Assembly: GCF_048553715.1 (NCBI RefSeq)
Contig: NZ_JBLZNC010000011.1
Span: 3,384-67,383 of the forward strand
Direction of reading: 5' to 3'
Length of the DNA: 64,000 bases
Source of the DNA: Sagittula sp048553715
Lineage (GTDB): Bacteria; Pseudomonadota; Alphaproteobacteria; Rhodobacterales; Rhodobacteraceae
Below are positions 18,235 to 27,200 of this stretch, piece by piece. The position numbers and the translations under genes were made by a program. Within the stretch, counting starts at the first letter, position 1. Each line of letters opens with the position of its first letter. The notes under the pieces were generated by a model. It made no database searches. It saw nothing but the letters and a program-made list of their open reading frames with translations, and was not told where the DNA came from.

Positions 18235-20964
18235 TTATGCGGCGGCGGTGGTCGCCACCGCCGCCGGGCGGTAGTTCAGCACCGGAGACAGCCAGCGCTC
18301 GACCTCTTCGACGCTCATGCCTTTGCGCGCGGCGTAATCTTCGACCTGATCCCGCTCCACCTTGGCGACGCCGAAATAGTAGGCGTCAGGGTGGCCGATA
18401 TACAGGCCGGAAACGGACGCCCCCGGCCACATGGCCATGCTGTCGGTCAGGGTGACGCCGGTGTTCGCCTCGGCATTCAGCAGACGGAACAGGGTTTGCT
18501 TTTCCGTGTGGTCAGGCTGCGCGGGATAGCCCGGCGCGGGGCGGATGCCGTCATAGGGCTCGCCGATCAGCTCCTGCGGGGCGAATGCCTCATCCGGGGC
18601 ATAGCCCCAATGGGTGCGCCGAACCCGTTCGTGCAGCATCTCGGCCATGGCCTCGGCATAGCGGTCGGCCAGCGCCTTGACCATAATGGACGAATAATCG
18701 TCGCCCGCCGCCTCAAAGGATTTGGCAAGCGCATCTTCCTCAGGCCCGGCGGTCACGACGAACCCGCCGACGTAATCGCGCACACCTTCGGGGGCGACAA
18801 AATCAGCCAGCGCAAGATTGGGGCTGTCTTTGCGTTTGGACGTCTGTTGGCGCAGCGTGTGCAGGGTATCCAGCGGAACCGCGCGGCTGTCGTCGGTGAA
18901 CAGGCGGATGTCATCCCCGTCCCGGTTCGCAGGCCATAGCCCCAAAACGGCACGCGGTTTGAACCACTGCTCCGAGATGATTTTGCCCAACATCTCCTGC
19001 GCGTCGTCGAACAAGGACCGCGCAGCGGCGCCCACGGTTTCATCCTCCAAGATGCGCGGATAGACGCCCTTGAGCTCCCACGTCTGGAAGAACGGTGTCC
19101 AGTCGATGTATTTTGCGATCTCTGCGAGATCCCAATCGTCAATCACCTGCGTGCCGGTAAAGGTCGGTGTCGGTGCCGCGTAGCCGGTCCAGTCGATCTG
19201 CTTGGCATTGGCGCGGGCCGCCGACAGCGGTAGCCTTTGCTTGGCCCGTTCGGCGCGGTCGTGACGCTCCGCCACCTCTGCATATTCTTTCTGGATACCG
19301 GCGACATAGTCCGGCTTTTGCGCTTCGCTCAGCAGGGCAGACACCACACCCACCGCGCGGCTGGCATCGGTGACATAGACCGCCTGCCCGTTGATATACT
19401 CCGGCGCGACCTTTACGGCGGTGTGCACTTTGGACGTGGTGGCCCCGCCAATCAGCAAGGGGATGTCAAAGCCCTCTCGCTGCATCTCGGCGGCCAAATG
19501 CACCATTTCATCCAGCGACGGGGTGATCAGACCGGACAGGCCGATCACATCCACATCATGTTCGCGCGCGGCCTCTAGGATCTTTTGCGGCGGAACCATC
19601 ACGCCCAGATCGATGATCTCGTAGTTGTTGCAGGCCAGCACAACGCCGACGATATTCTTGCCAATGTCGTGCACATCGCCCTTGACCGTGGCCATCAGGA
19701 CCTTGCCCGCGCTTTCGCGCCCGTCGCCTCCGTTGAGGCGCTTTTCCTCTTCCATGTAGGGCAACAGAACGGCCACCGCCTGTTTCATCACGCGGGCGGA
19801 TTTCACCACCTGTGGCAGGAACATCTTACCCGCGCCGAACAGATCACCCACCACGTTCATCCCCGCCATCAGCGGCCCTTCGATGACGTGTAGGGGTTTG
19901 TCCGCCGCCTGCCGCGCCTCTTCGGTGTCAACCTCGACGAATTCAGTGATCCCGTTGACCAGCGCATGTTCCAGCCGCTTTTCCACGGACCAGTCGCGCC
20001 ATGCCAGATCACGGACCTTGGCCTCGCGCTTGTCGCCACGGTAGCGGTCGGCGATCTCCAGCAGGTGTTCGGTTGCATTGCCGCCATTGGCGGGGGCGCG
20101 GTTCAGAACCACATCCTCGCAGGCCTCGCGCAGATCCGCATCGATCTGGTCATAAACCGCAAGCTGGCCCGCATTGACGATGCCCATATCCATGCCCGCC
20201 TGAATGGCGTGATACAGGAACACCGCATGCATCGCCTCGCGCACCGTGTCGTTGCCCCGGAACGAGAACGACAAGTTGGACACCCCACCCGACACATGCG
20301 CATGCGGCAGGTTCTGGCGGATCCAGCGCGTGGCCTCGATGAAATCGACGCCGTAGTTGTCGTGCTCCTCGATCCCCGTCGCCACGGCAAAGACGTTGGG
20401 GTCAAAGATGATATCCTCGGGCGGGAAGCCGACCTTCTGGGTCAGCACCGTATAGGCGCGCTGGCAGATGTCGATCTTGCGCTGCAAGGTGTCGGCCTGT
20501 CCGGTTTCGTCAAACGCCATAACCACAACCGCCGCACCATAGGCCAGACACAAGCGGGCCTGCGCGATAAACGCCTCTTCTCCCTCTTTCAGCGAGATCG
20601 AGTTGACCACAGGCTTGCCCTGCACGCATTGCAGACCGGCCTCGATCACCTCCCATTTGGAGCTGTCGATCATGATCGGAACGCGGGCAATATCAGGTTC
20701 GGCGGCAATCAGGTTGAGGAAATCGATCATCGCCTGTTTGCTGTCGATCAACCCCTCGTCCATGTTCACGTCGATGATCTGGGCACCGTTTTCCACCTGA
20801 TCGCGGGCCACGTCCAATGCGGTCGCATAGTCACGGTTGGTGATCAGTTTGCGGAACTTGGCAGAGCCTGTGACATTTGTCCGCTCGCCCACGTTTACAA
20901 AGGGGATGTCCGACGTCAGGACAAAGGGCTCCAGCCCCGAAAGACGCAACAGATGATCAGACAT
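18235..20964 (-). CDS. metH: Methionine synthase, cobalamin-dependent: folate, B12 and activation modules
   Basis: A 909-aa protein covering MetH without its N-terminal homocysteine module. Order: pterin-binding domain (about 15-280; NVGERTNVTGSAKF, DINMDEG-type motif as IIDVNMDEGLID), B12 cap and B12-binding domain (about 310-560; KGDVHDIGKNIVG with the cobalt ligand His432), and C-terminal AdoMet-dependent reactivation domain (about 575-909; DWTPFFQTWEL, HWGYAP). It transfers methyl from methyl-THF to cobalamin; homocysteine methylation needs the partner protein encoded upstream. The start ATG 20964 overlaps the upstream stop by 8 bases, which favours balanced translation. Confidence 0.95.
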   Translation of the reverse strand: MSDHLLRLSGLEPFVLTSDIPFVNVGERTNVTGSAKFRKLITNRDYATALDVARDQVENGAQIIDVNMDEGLIDSKQAMIDFLNLIAAEPDIARVPIMIDSSKWEVIEAGLQCVQGKPVVNSISLKEGEEAFIAQARLCLAYGAAVVVMAFDETGQADTLQRKIDICQRAYTVLTQKVGFPPEDIIFDPNVFAVATGIEEHDNYGVDFIEATRWIRQNLPHAHVSGGVSNLSFSFRGNDTVREAMHAVFLYHAIQAGMDMGIVNAGQLAVYDQIDADLREACEDVVLNRAPANGGNATEHLLEIADRYRGDKREAKVRDLAWRDWSVEKRLEHALVNGITEFVEVDTEEARQAADKPLHVIEGPLMAGMNVVGDLFGAGKMFLPQVVKSARVMKQAVAVLLPYMEEEKRLNGGDGRESAGKVLMATVKGDVHDIGKNIVGVVLACNNYEIIDLGVMVPPQKILEAAREHDVDVIGLSGLITPSLDEMVHLAAEMQREGFDIPLLIGGATTSKVHTAVKVAPEYINGQAVYVTDASRAVGVVSALLSEAQKPDYVAGIQKEYAEVAERHDRAERAKQRLPLSAARANAKQIDWTGYAAPTPTFTGTQVIDDWDLAEIAKYIDWTPFFQTWELKGVYPRILEDETVGAAARSLFDDAQEMLGKIISEQWFKPRAVLGLWPANRDGDDIRLFTDDSRAVPLDTLHTLRQQTSKRKDSPNLALADFVAPEGVRDYVGGFVVTAGPEEDALAKSFEAAGDDYSSIMVKALADRYAEAMAEMLHERVRRTHWGYAPDEAFAPQELIGEPYDGIRPAPGYPAQPDHTEKQTLFRLLNAEANTGVTLTDSMAMWPGASVSGLYIGHPDAYYFGVAKVERDQVEDYAARKGMSVEEVERWLSPVLNYRPAAVATTAAA

Positions 20965-22006
20965 AGGATGTCTCCTTGATCGGGCGCGGCGCAAAGGGGG
21001 CGACCTGTTCGGCGATGGCGCGGATGTGGTCAGGCGTGGTGCCGCAGCATCCGCCGACCACGTTCACCAACCCCTCGCGGGCGAAAACCGCGACTTTGGC
21101 GGCGGTCTCTTCGGCGGTCTCATCATAGGCGCCGAACGCATTGGGGAGCCCCGCGTTCGGGTAGGCGCAGATCAGACTGTCGGCCACGCCTGCCAGCTCT
21201 GACAGATGCGGGCGCATGGCATCCGCCCCCAGCGCGCAGTTCAAGCCCACCGTCAGCGGTTGGGCATGGCGCACCGAATGCCAAAAGGCCGTCGGCGTCT
21301 GACCGGACAAGGTCCGCCCCGATGCATCGGTGATGGTTCCCGAAATCATGATCGGCAATTGCTGCCCGTGCTCGGCGAAGGCCTCGAAACAGGCGAAAAT
21401 TGCGGCTTTGGCGTTCAGCGTGTCAAAGATCGTCTCGATCAGGATCAGGTCAGACCCACCGGCGATCAGCCCTTTGATCTGCTGCCCGTAGGCCATGCGA
21501 AGATCATCAAACGTCACCGCGCGGTAGCCGGGATCATTCACGTCCGGGCTGATAGAGGCCGTGCGGTTCGTAGGTCCCACAGCCCCCGCCACGAAACGGG
21601 GCTTGCCGTCGGTCGCCGTCGCACGATCCATGGCACGGCGCGCCACCTGTGCCCCGGCCACGTTCAGGTCAAACACGGCCTGTTCCAGCGCATAATCTGC
21701 CTGCGCAATGGTGGTCGAGGAAAAGGTGTTCGTCTCGACAATATCCGCACCCGCCATGGCAAAGTCATAGTGGATCTGCTCCACCGCGTCGGGCTGTGTC
21801 AGCACCAGCAGGTCGTTATTGCCCTTTTGAGGGTGATCGCTGTGATGGCGGCACTGGTGGCCACCGTGACCGCGAAAGGCATCCTCGTCCAAGCCCAGCG
21901 TCTGGATCTGCGTGCCCATGGCACCGTCCAGTATAAGAATGCGGTCTTTTGCCAGTTTGGTCAGCGCGTCAAAGGCCGGCGCGCGCGGCAAAGTGAAATC
22001 GAGCAT
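20957..22006 (-). CDS. Methionine synthase, homocysteine-binding module as separate protein
   Basis: A 349-aa homocysteine S-methyltransferase domain matching the MetH N-terminus: ILDGAMGTQIQTLGL, GADIVETNTFSSTT, AVGPTNRTASISPDV, GLNCALGADAM and VGGCCGTTPDHI. The zinc ligands are the Cys of GLNC and the two Cys of GGCCGTTP. A His-rich loop (GHGGHQCRHHSDHPQKGNN, near residues 38-56) interrupts the early barrel; it could bind metal but this is not established. Start ATG 22006 begins MLDFTLPRAPAFDALTKLAK; the open frame upstream looks non-coding. It acts with the overlapping downstream gene as a two-chain MetH. Confidence 0.92.
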   Translation of the reverse strand: MLDFTLPRAPAFDALTKLAKDRILILDGAMGTQIQTLGLDEDAFRGHGGHQCRHHSDHPQKGNNDLLVLTQPDAVEQIHYDFAMAGADIVETNTFSSTTIAQADYALEQAVFDLNVAGAQVARRAMDRATATDGKPRFVAGAVGPTNRTASISPDVNDPGYRAVTFDDLRMAYGQQIKGLIAGGSDLILIETIFDTLNAKAAIFACFEAFAEHGQQLPIMISGTITDASGRTLSGQTPTAFWHSVRHAQPLTVGLNCALGADAMRPHLSELAGVADSLICAYPNAGLPNAFGAYDETAEETAAKVAVFAREGLVNVVGGCCGTTPDHIRAIAEQVAPFAPRPIKETSYV

Positions 22007-22195
22007 GGGGGCACCTTTCTTGAGGGCGCATCCATACCGCCTGCGCTCACAGAAAGATAATTCATAATTCTGGATAAGATCATGAGGCGAGCGCATGTAC
22101 CGCCGCACCCTGCGTACACCCGTTCTCACGATCTCGGGAACAAAAATCCACCTATCGTCGTTTTCCAGCCAGAGACACAGACAGGAGTTGAAACA

Positions 22196-22384
22196 ATGGA
22201 ATATGGTCTTTTGGGTCTGCTGATCCTGATCGCTGACATCTACGCAATTTATCAGACGCTGACCTCGGGTGCCTCCACCCTTGCCAAAATCGTCTGGACC
22301 CTCGCCATCCTGATCCTGCCGGTTCTGGGCTTTATCGCATGGCTGGTGGCAGGCCCGCGCGGCGGACGTCACGCCCACATTTGA
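22196..22384 (+). CDS. Small membrane protein, PLDc_N-like
   Basis: A 62-aa protein with two hydrophobic segments (LLGLLILIADIYAIYQTL and IVWTLAILILPVLGFIAWLV) separated by a short loop, ending GPRGGRHAHI. The WTLAILILPVLGFIAWLVAG pattern is that of the phospholipase D N-terminal membrane domain found as short stand-alone proteins. GGAG precedes ATG 22196. No catalytic part is present; function unknown. Confidence 0.8.
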   Translation: MEYGLLGLLILIADIYAIYQTLTSGASTLAKIVWTLAILILPVLGFIAWLVAGPRGGRHAHI

Positions 22385-22409
22385 TACGCTGGATATTAAG
22401 ACGAAAAAG

Positions 22410-22434
22410 GGCGGTCCTATGGGCCGCCTTTATT
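22410..22434 (+). terminator. Rho-independent terminator
   Basis: Stem GGCGGTCC/GGGCCGCC (8 bp with one G-T and a TAT loop) preceded by AAAAA and followed by TTTATT, 25 bases after the PLDc_N-like gene. The remaining 22435-22724 (about 290 bases) shows no convincing gene. Confidence 0.75.
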
Positions 22435-22724
22435 CACGTTCCGCTTCGATCCGAGAGGCACGGTTCGCGAGGCTCGGTGCGCCAAACGCAACGGAACATT
22501 TTATTTTATGCCGTTTCCTGTGCACCGCTCTATTGAACGTACGAGATGATGCTGGCACAACGGGCCGGCATTTCCCCATTAACTTTTCTTTGAGGACCGT
22601 TACTTCTGACGCATCGAGGCGCTGACGAACCCGGTTTTGTATCAAAGCTGTCCCGTGTTGGAGAGCAGGTTTACGAGTGAAACAAAAGTGTGGCCGTATT
22701 TCGGTCATGGAGAAGGACGGAAAT

Positions 22725-22931
22725 ATGGCTGATCGCAAGCTACGCCTAATGCGCTGCAAGTGTAACTACGAACTTGCTTTTGGAACCTCGACCTGCCCCT
22801 ATTGCTTTCGAAAGACCCCGCTTCGGAACCGTTATTGGTTCTGGGGGGCCGCAGGCGCTCTGTGCATCGGCGCCGTGTTTTTCTTCGCACCGACTGTGTT
22901 TGGACTAACGCCTGCGATGGCGGCGGGTTAA
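22725..22931 (+). CDS. Small zinc-ribbon membrane protein
   Basis: A 68-aa protein with an N-terminal four-Cys cluster (RCKC and CPYC, about 15 residues apart), then one membrane segment (FWGAAGALCIGAVFFFAPTV) and a short tail. The Cys arrangement suggests a small zinc ribbon on the cytoplasmic side. ATG 22725 is preferred because AGAAGGACGG lies directly upstream; an in-frame GTG start at 22677 would give 84 aa. Too short for a confident family; a real gene is likely but not certain. Confidence 0.5.
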   Translation: MADRKLRLMRCKCNYELAFGTSTCPYCFRKTPLRNRYWFWGAAGALCIGAVFFFAPTVFGLTPAMAAG

Positions 22932-23011
22932 CGCCTATTGCAACGCGCCACGGTTTTCTCGGCGGAAAATCCGTGGGATAGCTTGCTCTGTTTCCCACTG
23001 GCAGAGACATC

Positions 23012-24247
23012 ATGACCGTCCACCGTCGAACGTTCCTTGCGGGTGCCGCTGCACTGTCCCTGACCGCCTGCGCGGGATCGGGGACACAGCGCCCCACCAC
23101 AACATCCCTTGGACCAGAATTCCGCCCCACGCCGAACGCATCGTTCGACAGCTGGCTCGCAGCTTTCAAAGGGCGCGCCAGATCGCGGGGGATTTCCGAG
23201 GCCACGTTGAACACGGCCTTCCGCGGACAGGGCTATCTGCCCGGCGTGGTGGACCGTGACCGCAACCAGACCGAATTCAAACGGTCGCTGGAAGACTACC
23301 TAGCGCTGGTTGCTCCAGAGGAAAAGGTCGCCGTTGGCCGCCGCGCTGCTGCGCAACATCGTAATGGACTGGATCAGGTCGCGGCCCGCTACGGCGTCGA
23401 CGCGGATATCATCGCCGCAATCTGGGGCGTTGAGAGCTATTTCGGCACGCGGCGCGGCGAGATCCCCGTCATCTCGGCCACGGCCACTTTGGCGTGGGAA
23501 GGACGGCGCGGCGCGTTTTTTGAATCAAACCTGATCGACGCCCTGCGCATCTTGCAAGCCGGGGACGCCCGCCCAGACGAATTGCGCGGCAGTTGGGCCG
23601 GTGCTTCTGGCCACACGCAGTTGATGCCCAATGCATTTCAGCGCTTTGCCGTAGATTTCGACGGGAACGGCCGTCGCGATGTATGGGGCGACAACCCAAT
23701 CGATGCTTTTGCCACCACTGCGAATTTCCTCAAACGGTCCGGCTGGCAAAACGGACAGCCTTGGGGCGCGGAGGTGATCCTGCCCAACGGTTTTTCTGCC
23801 GGTGTCGGGCGGGGCAGCAAGCGCAGCGCTGCCGATTGGCAGGCGCAGGGTGTCCGCGCGGCCCGTGGGAGCCTGCCCAATGGCGGCAGCGCGGCCATCC
23901 TCGCCCCTATGGGTATCGGACGCCCGGCCTTTATGGTTTTCCGGAACTTTGACATCCTGTTGCGCTACAACCCGTCGGAAAACTACGGCCTTGGCGTCGG
24001 CTATCTGGCGTCTCGTCTGGCAGGTGGCGGGCCATTGGTCGGCAGCTTCGGTTCTGACCGCTACGGGCTGACCTTGGCGGATCGCAAGGCGCTGCAATCG
24101 CGACTGACGCGCGCCGGTTTTGACGCGGGCACCCCCGACGGCGTGCTGGGCAAAAAGACCGAGGCCGCCATCGCGGCCTACCAGCGTGCGAAAGGGCTGG
24201 CCGTCACCGGCTCCCCGTCACCGTCGCTGCTGGCCTCGCTTGGCTGA
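23012..24247 (+). CDS. Lytic murein transglycosylase (MltB family) with peptidoglycan-binding domain
   Basis: A 411-aa lipoprotein. A twin-Arg-containing signal (HRRTFLAGAAALSLTAC) ends in a lipobox with Cys20. The SLT domain carries the catalytic Glu141 in WGVESYFGT and the MltB signatures GSWAGASGHTQLMP and FDGNGRRDVW. A C-terminal PG_binding_1 domain (about 350-411; LTLADRKALQSRLTRAGFDA, then GTPDGVLGKKTEAAI) anchors it to the wall. It cleaves glycan strands to 1,6-anhydromuramyl products. Its stop codon abuts the stop codon of the convergent RTX gene with no gap. Confidence 0.93.
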   Translation: MTVHRRTFLAGAAALSLTACAGSGTQRPTTTSLGPEFRPTPNASFDSWLAAFKGRARSRGISEATLNTAFRGQGYLPGVVDRDRNQTEFKRSLEDYLALVAPEEKVAVGRRAAAQHRNGLDQVAARYGVDADIIAAIWGVESYFGTRRGEIPVISATATLAWEGRRGAFFESNLIDALRILQAGDARPDELRGSWAGASGHTQLMPNAFQRFAVDFDGNGRRDVWGDNPIDAFATTANFLKRSGWQNGQPWGAEVILPNGFSAGVGRGSKRSAADWQAQGVRAARGSLPNGGSAAILAPMGIGRPAFMVFRNFDILLRYNPSENYGLGVGYLASRLAGGGPLVGSFGSDRYGLTLADRKALQSRLTRAGFDAGTPDGVLGKKTEAAIAAYQRAKGLAVTGSPSPSLLASLG

Positions 24248-27200
24248 TCAGCCCGCCATCAAAAGCCGCGCCTGATACTGCCGCAAGGCAGGACGGGCGC
24301 TGGCATAAGCCGTTTCCCAATCGCCTTGTGCCAGTTCAGGGAAAAGGTGCAACAGTTCTACCCGCTGGCGCTGATCCAACCCGGCCAAAGACATGACGCC
24401 GGGCTGAAAGCTTTCGGTCCACACCCCATCCGACATCACCAGCTCGTGGTGGTCGAACATGAAGTGGATATATTCAACCCCCTGCGCAGGCCGCGACAGT
24501 TGAACCGCAGCATGATCCAATGCGTGACATGCGGCAGCAAGCACCTCTTCCTCGCCGGTCAACATTTGCACCTGCGCCCCGGTAAAGGACAAACGGTGCT
24601 GCGGTGACACCAGCATGTCGCGTTCGGGGCGTCCCGGACCAAAGGCATGGGCGCGGATCAGGACCGGCTGCAGGCTGGGATCGCGGCACAGCTCGCGATG
24701 GCCAAGCGCCTTGGTCCCCCGCCAGCGTACCGGCTGATAGCCATTGTCCCGCGTCAGAATACGGTCCCCGACCGCAATCTCAGCCACGTCTATTTCGCCC
24801 TGATCCGTCTTGACCCGCGTGCCGGGCGTAAAACACGGAACGTAATTAACCGTCTCGATCTCCGAAAAGGTCAGGGTTGTGCCGTCCGACCAAGTCACAG
24901 TGCCCGACTCTGCGCCGGTCATGGTGATCGTTGCAGGCCCCGTGACATTCAGCGTATCGCCCGACGTCTCGCCGGTTTCACCACCGATGATGCTGAAATC
25001 CGTGCCGGTGATATGCGACGGGCCGGTGTTGAACACATCGTCGCCCGCGCCGCCAAGGACCGTATCGCCCGACCCCGCCTGAATGTTGTCATCACCGGAC
25101 CCACCGTCCAGAAGATCACCGCCATCACCGCCGCGCAGTCGGTCTGCGCCGTCACCGCCGCGCAGCGTATCGCTGCCCGCGCCGCCGGTGAGCGTATCAT
25201 CACCAGCATCGCCCGAAACGGAATCGTCCCCTGCTCCGCCGGTGACACGGTCCGCCCCGGCGCCCGCGTTAATGTCGATCCCCGCGCTATCGCCCGCACC
25301 TGCCACAGTGTCATCGCCGGAGGTCAGGGTAAGACCTTCGATCCCATCGAATTCCGCCGTATTGGTCCCGGATCGCAGCATCCCCGCCTCTGATCCGGTG
25401 TAGGTGACTGACACCGGCGCGCTCAGCCCGCCTGCATCCAGCGTATCGTCGTCAGTGCCATAGGTGACGGTCTCGCCCCCGCTGACCGTGTCCGCGCCAA
25501 AGCCGTCTTCTAGGACGATGCGGTCCGCATCCGCACCGCCGTCAATCCTGTCATCCCCAAGACCGCCATACAGCGTGTCAGAGCCGTCTCCGCCCAGAAC
25601 CGTATCGCGGCCTGTGCCGCCATACACCACGTCATCATCGATGCCGCCGTCGACCAGATCGTCGCCCGCATCACCATAAAGCGTGTCCGCATCGTCCATA
25701 CCGTAGATGCTGTCCGATCCGTCACCGCCCGACAGGGTGTCGCGGCTGTTGGTCGGCGCGGGGTCTGTGTCGTCGGCCACGTTGAGCGGGCCTGTGACCG
25801 TGTCTGTGCCATCACCGTAAATCAGGTCGTCACCGGTGCCCCCATCAACGCTGTCATTGCCCTCATCCGCAAGGATGGTATCCGCGCCCGATCCCCCGAA
25901 AACGGTGTCGTCATCAATGCCCGCCTCAATAGAGTCGTTGCCCGTGCCACCCTCGACATAATCGGCGTCATCGCCTGTCAGGATCGTATCGTTTCCAGCC
26001 CCACCGATCGCCGTGTCCCGATCGTTTCCCGGATCCGTGTCGGCGGAGTAAAGGCTTGGGTAGGGTGTATCCGGTCGCGCCGTCCCGACAGAGGTGCGCG
26101 TGTTGATCAGATCGTCACCATCCCCGCCATAGATGCTGTCAGACCCCTCATACCCGTACAGCACATCATCGCCCGCACCGCCATAAACGGTATCGTCCCC
26201 CTCGTCCGCGCGGACCGTGTCATTGCCTGCCCCGGCTGAGATTACGTCATCCCCAGCGCCCGCATCGATGCTGTCATCATCGGTGCCCGCAGTGCTGTCG
26301 CCCGCGTCCACACGGTCACCGTCAGGGTCGCCGACATAGCTGCCGTCGATCACATCCGCGCCTGCCGTGCCCTCGACGATGTGGTCGCGCGTGGCTGGCA
26401 GTCCTATGGCATACAGATCATCCAACGTGGACAGCGACGCTGGCGCCACCCCGATCAACGTGATCTGCTCCCCCCCTGGAAAGGACAAAACCGCATTGCC
26501 GGAGCCGTCATCCGTCACGGTCACATCCCCCGCAGTCACGGGTGTTGTCCCGTCAGAGGTCAGCCCGGACACATCGAGTTGATCGTTTGCCGAACCATCG
26601 CCGCTGTTGGTCAGGTCGAACCCTTCGATCCGGTCCACGCCCGACCCGTCAGCCAGAATGATCGTATCCCGACCGCCGCCCAGCACGATCCGCTCGATCT
26701 CGACAAAGGACAGGGTGCCTGTGCCATCGCTGACGGTGCCGCTTTCCCCATCGGCGGCGGTCAGATTGATCGTCAGATCATCCGTCACGGCGGACAGGTC
26801 CAGCACATCGCCGGTGGTTTCATCCACCCCCTCGGCGTCCACCGTGTCATTGCCGAAGCCGTTTTCTATGACAAAGGTATCGTCGCCCCAGCCCCCCCAA
26901 AGGTAGTCGTCACCCGCGCCGCCGTGCAGCGCGTCGTTGCCAAAAGAGCCCCGCAACCAGTCGTTGCCCTCTCCGCCAAGCAGCGTGTCATCGCCTTCGT
27001 TGCCTTCGACAGTATCGTCCCCGGCACCGCCGCTGACCCAGTCGTTGCCCGCATCCCCGTAAAGGGAGTCATTCCCTGCGCCACCGTCAAGACTGTCATC
27101 CCCTTCGTTGCCATGGACGCTGTCTTCGCCACCGTCACCGTGGATCGTGTCTGCGCCCGCGTCTCCGCGCAGCGTGTCCGCGCCTGACCCGCCGTGCAAT

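Noticed and set aside
22007..22195. Possible SAM, SAH or cobalamin riboswitch upstream of the MetH genes
   Set aside because: I looked for the conserved boxes of these riboswitches in the minus-strand leader and did not see them; a covariance search would be decisive.
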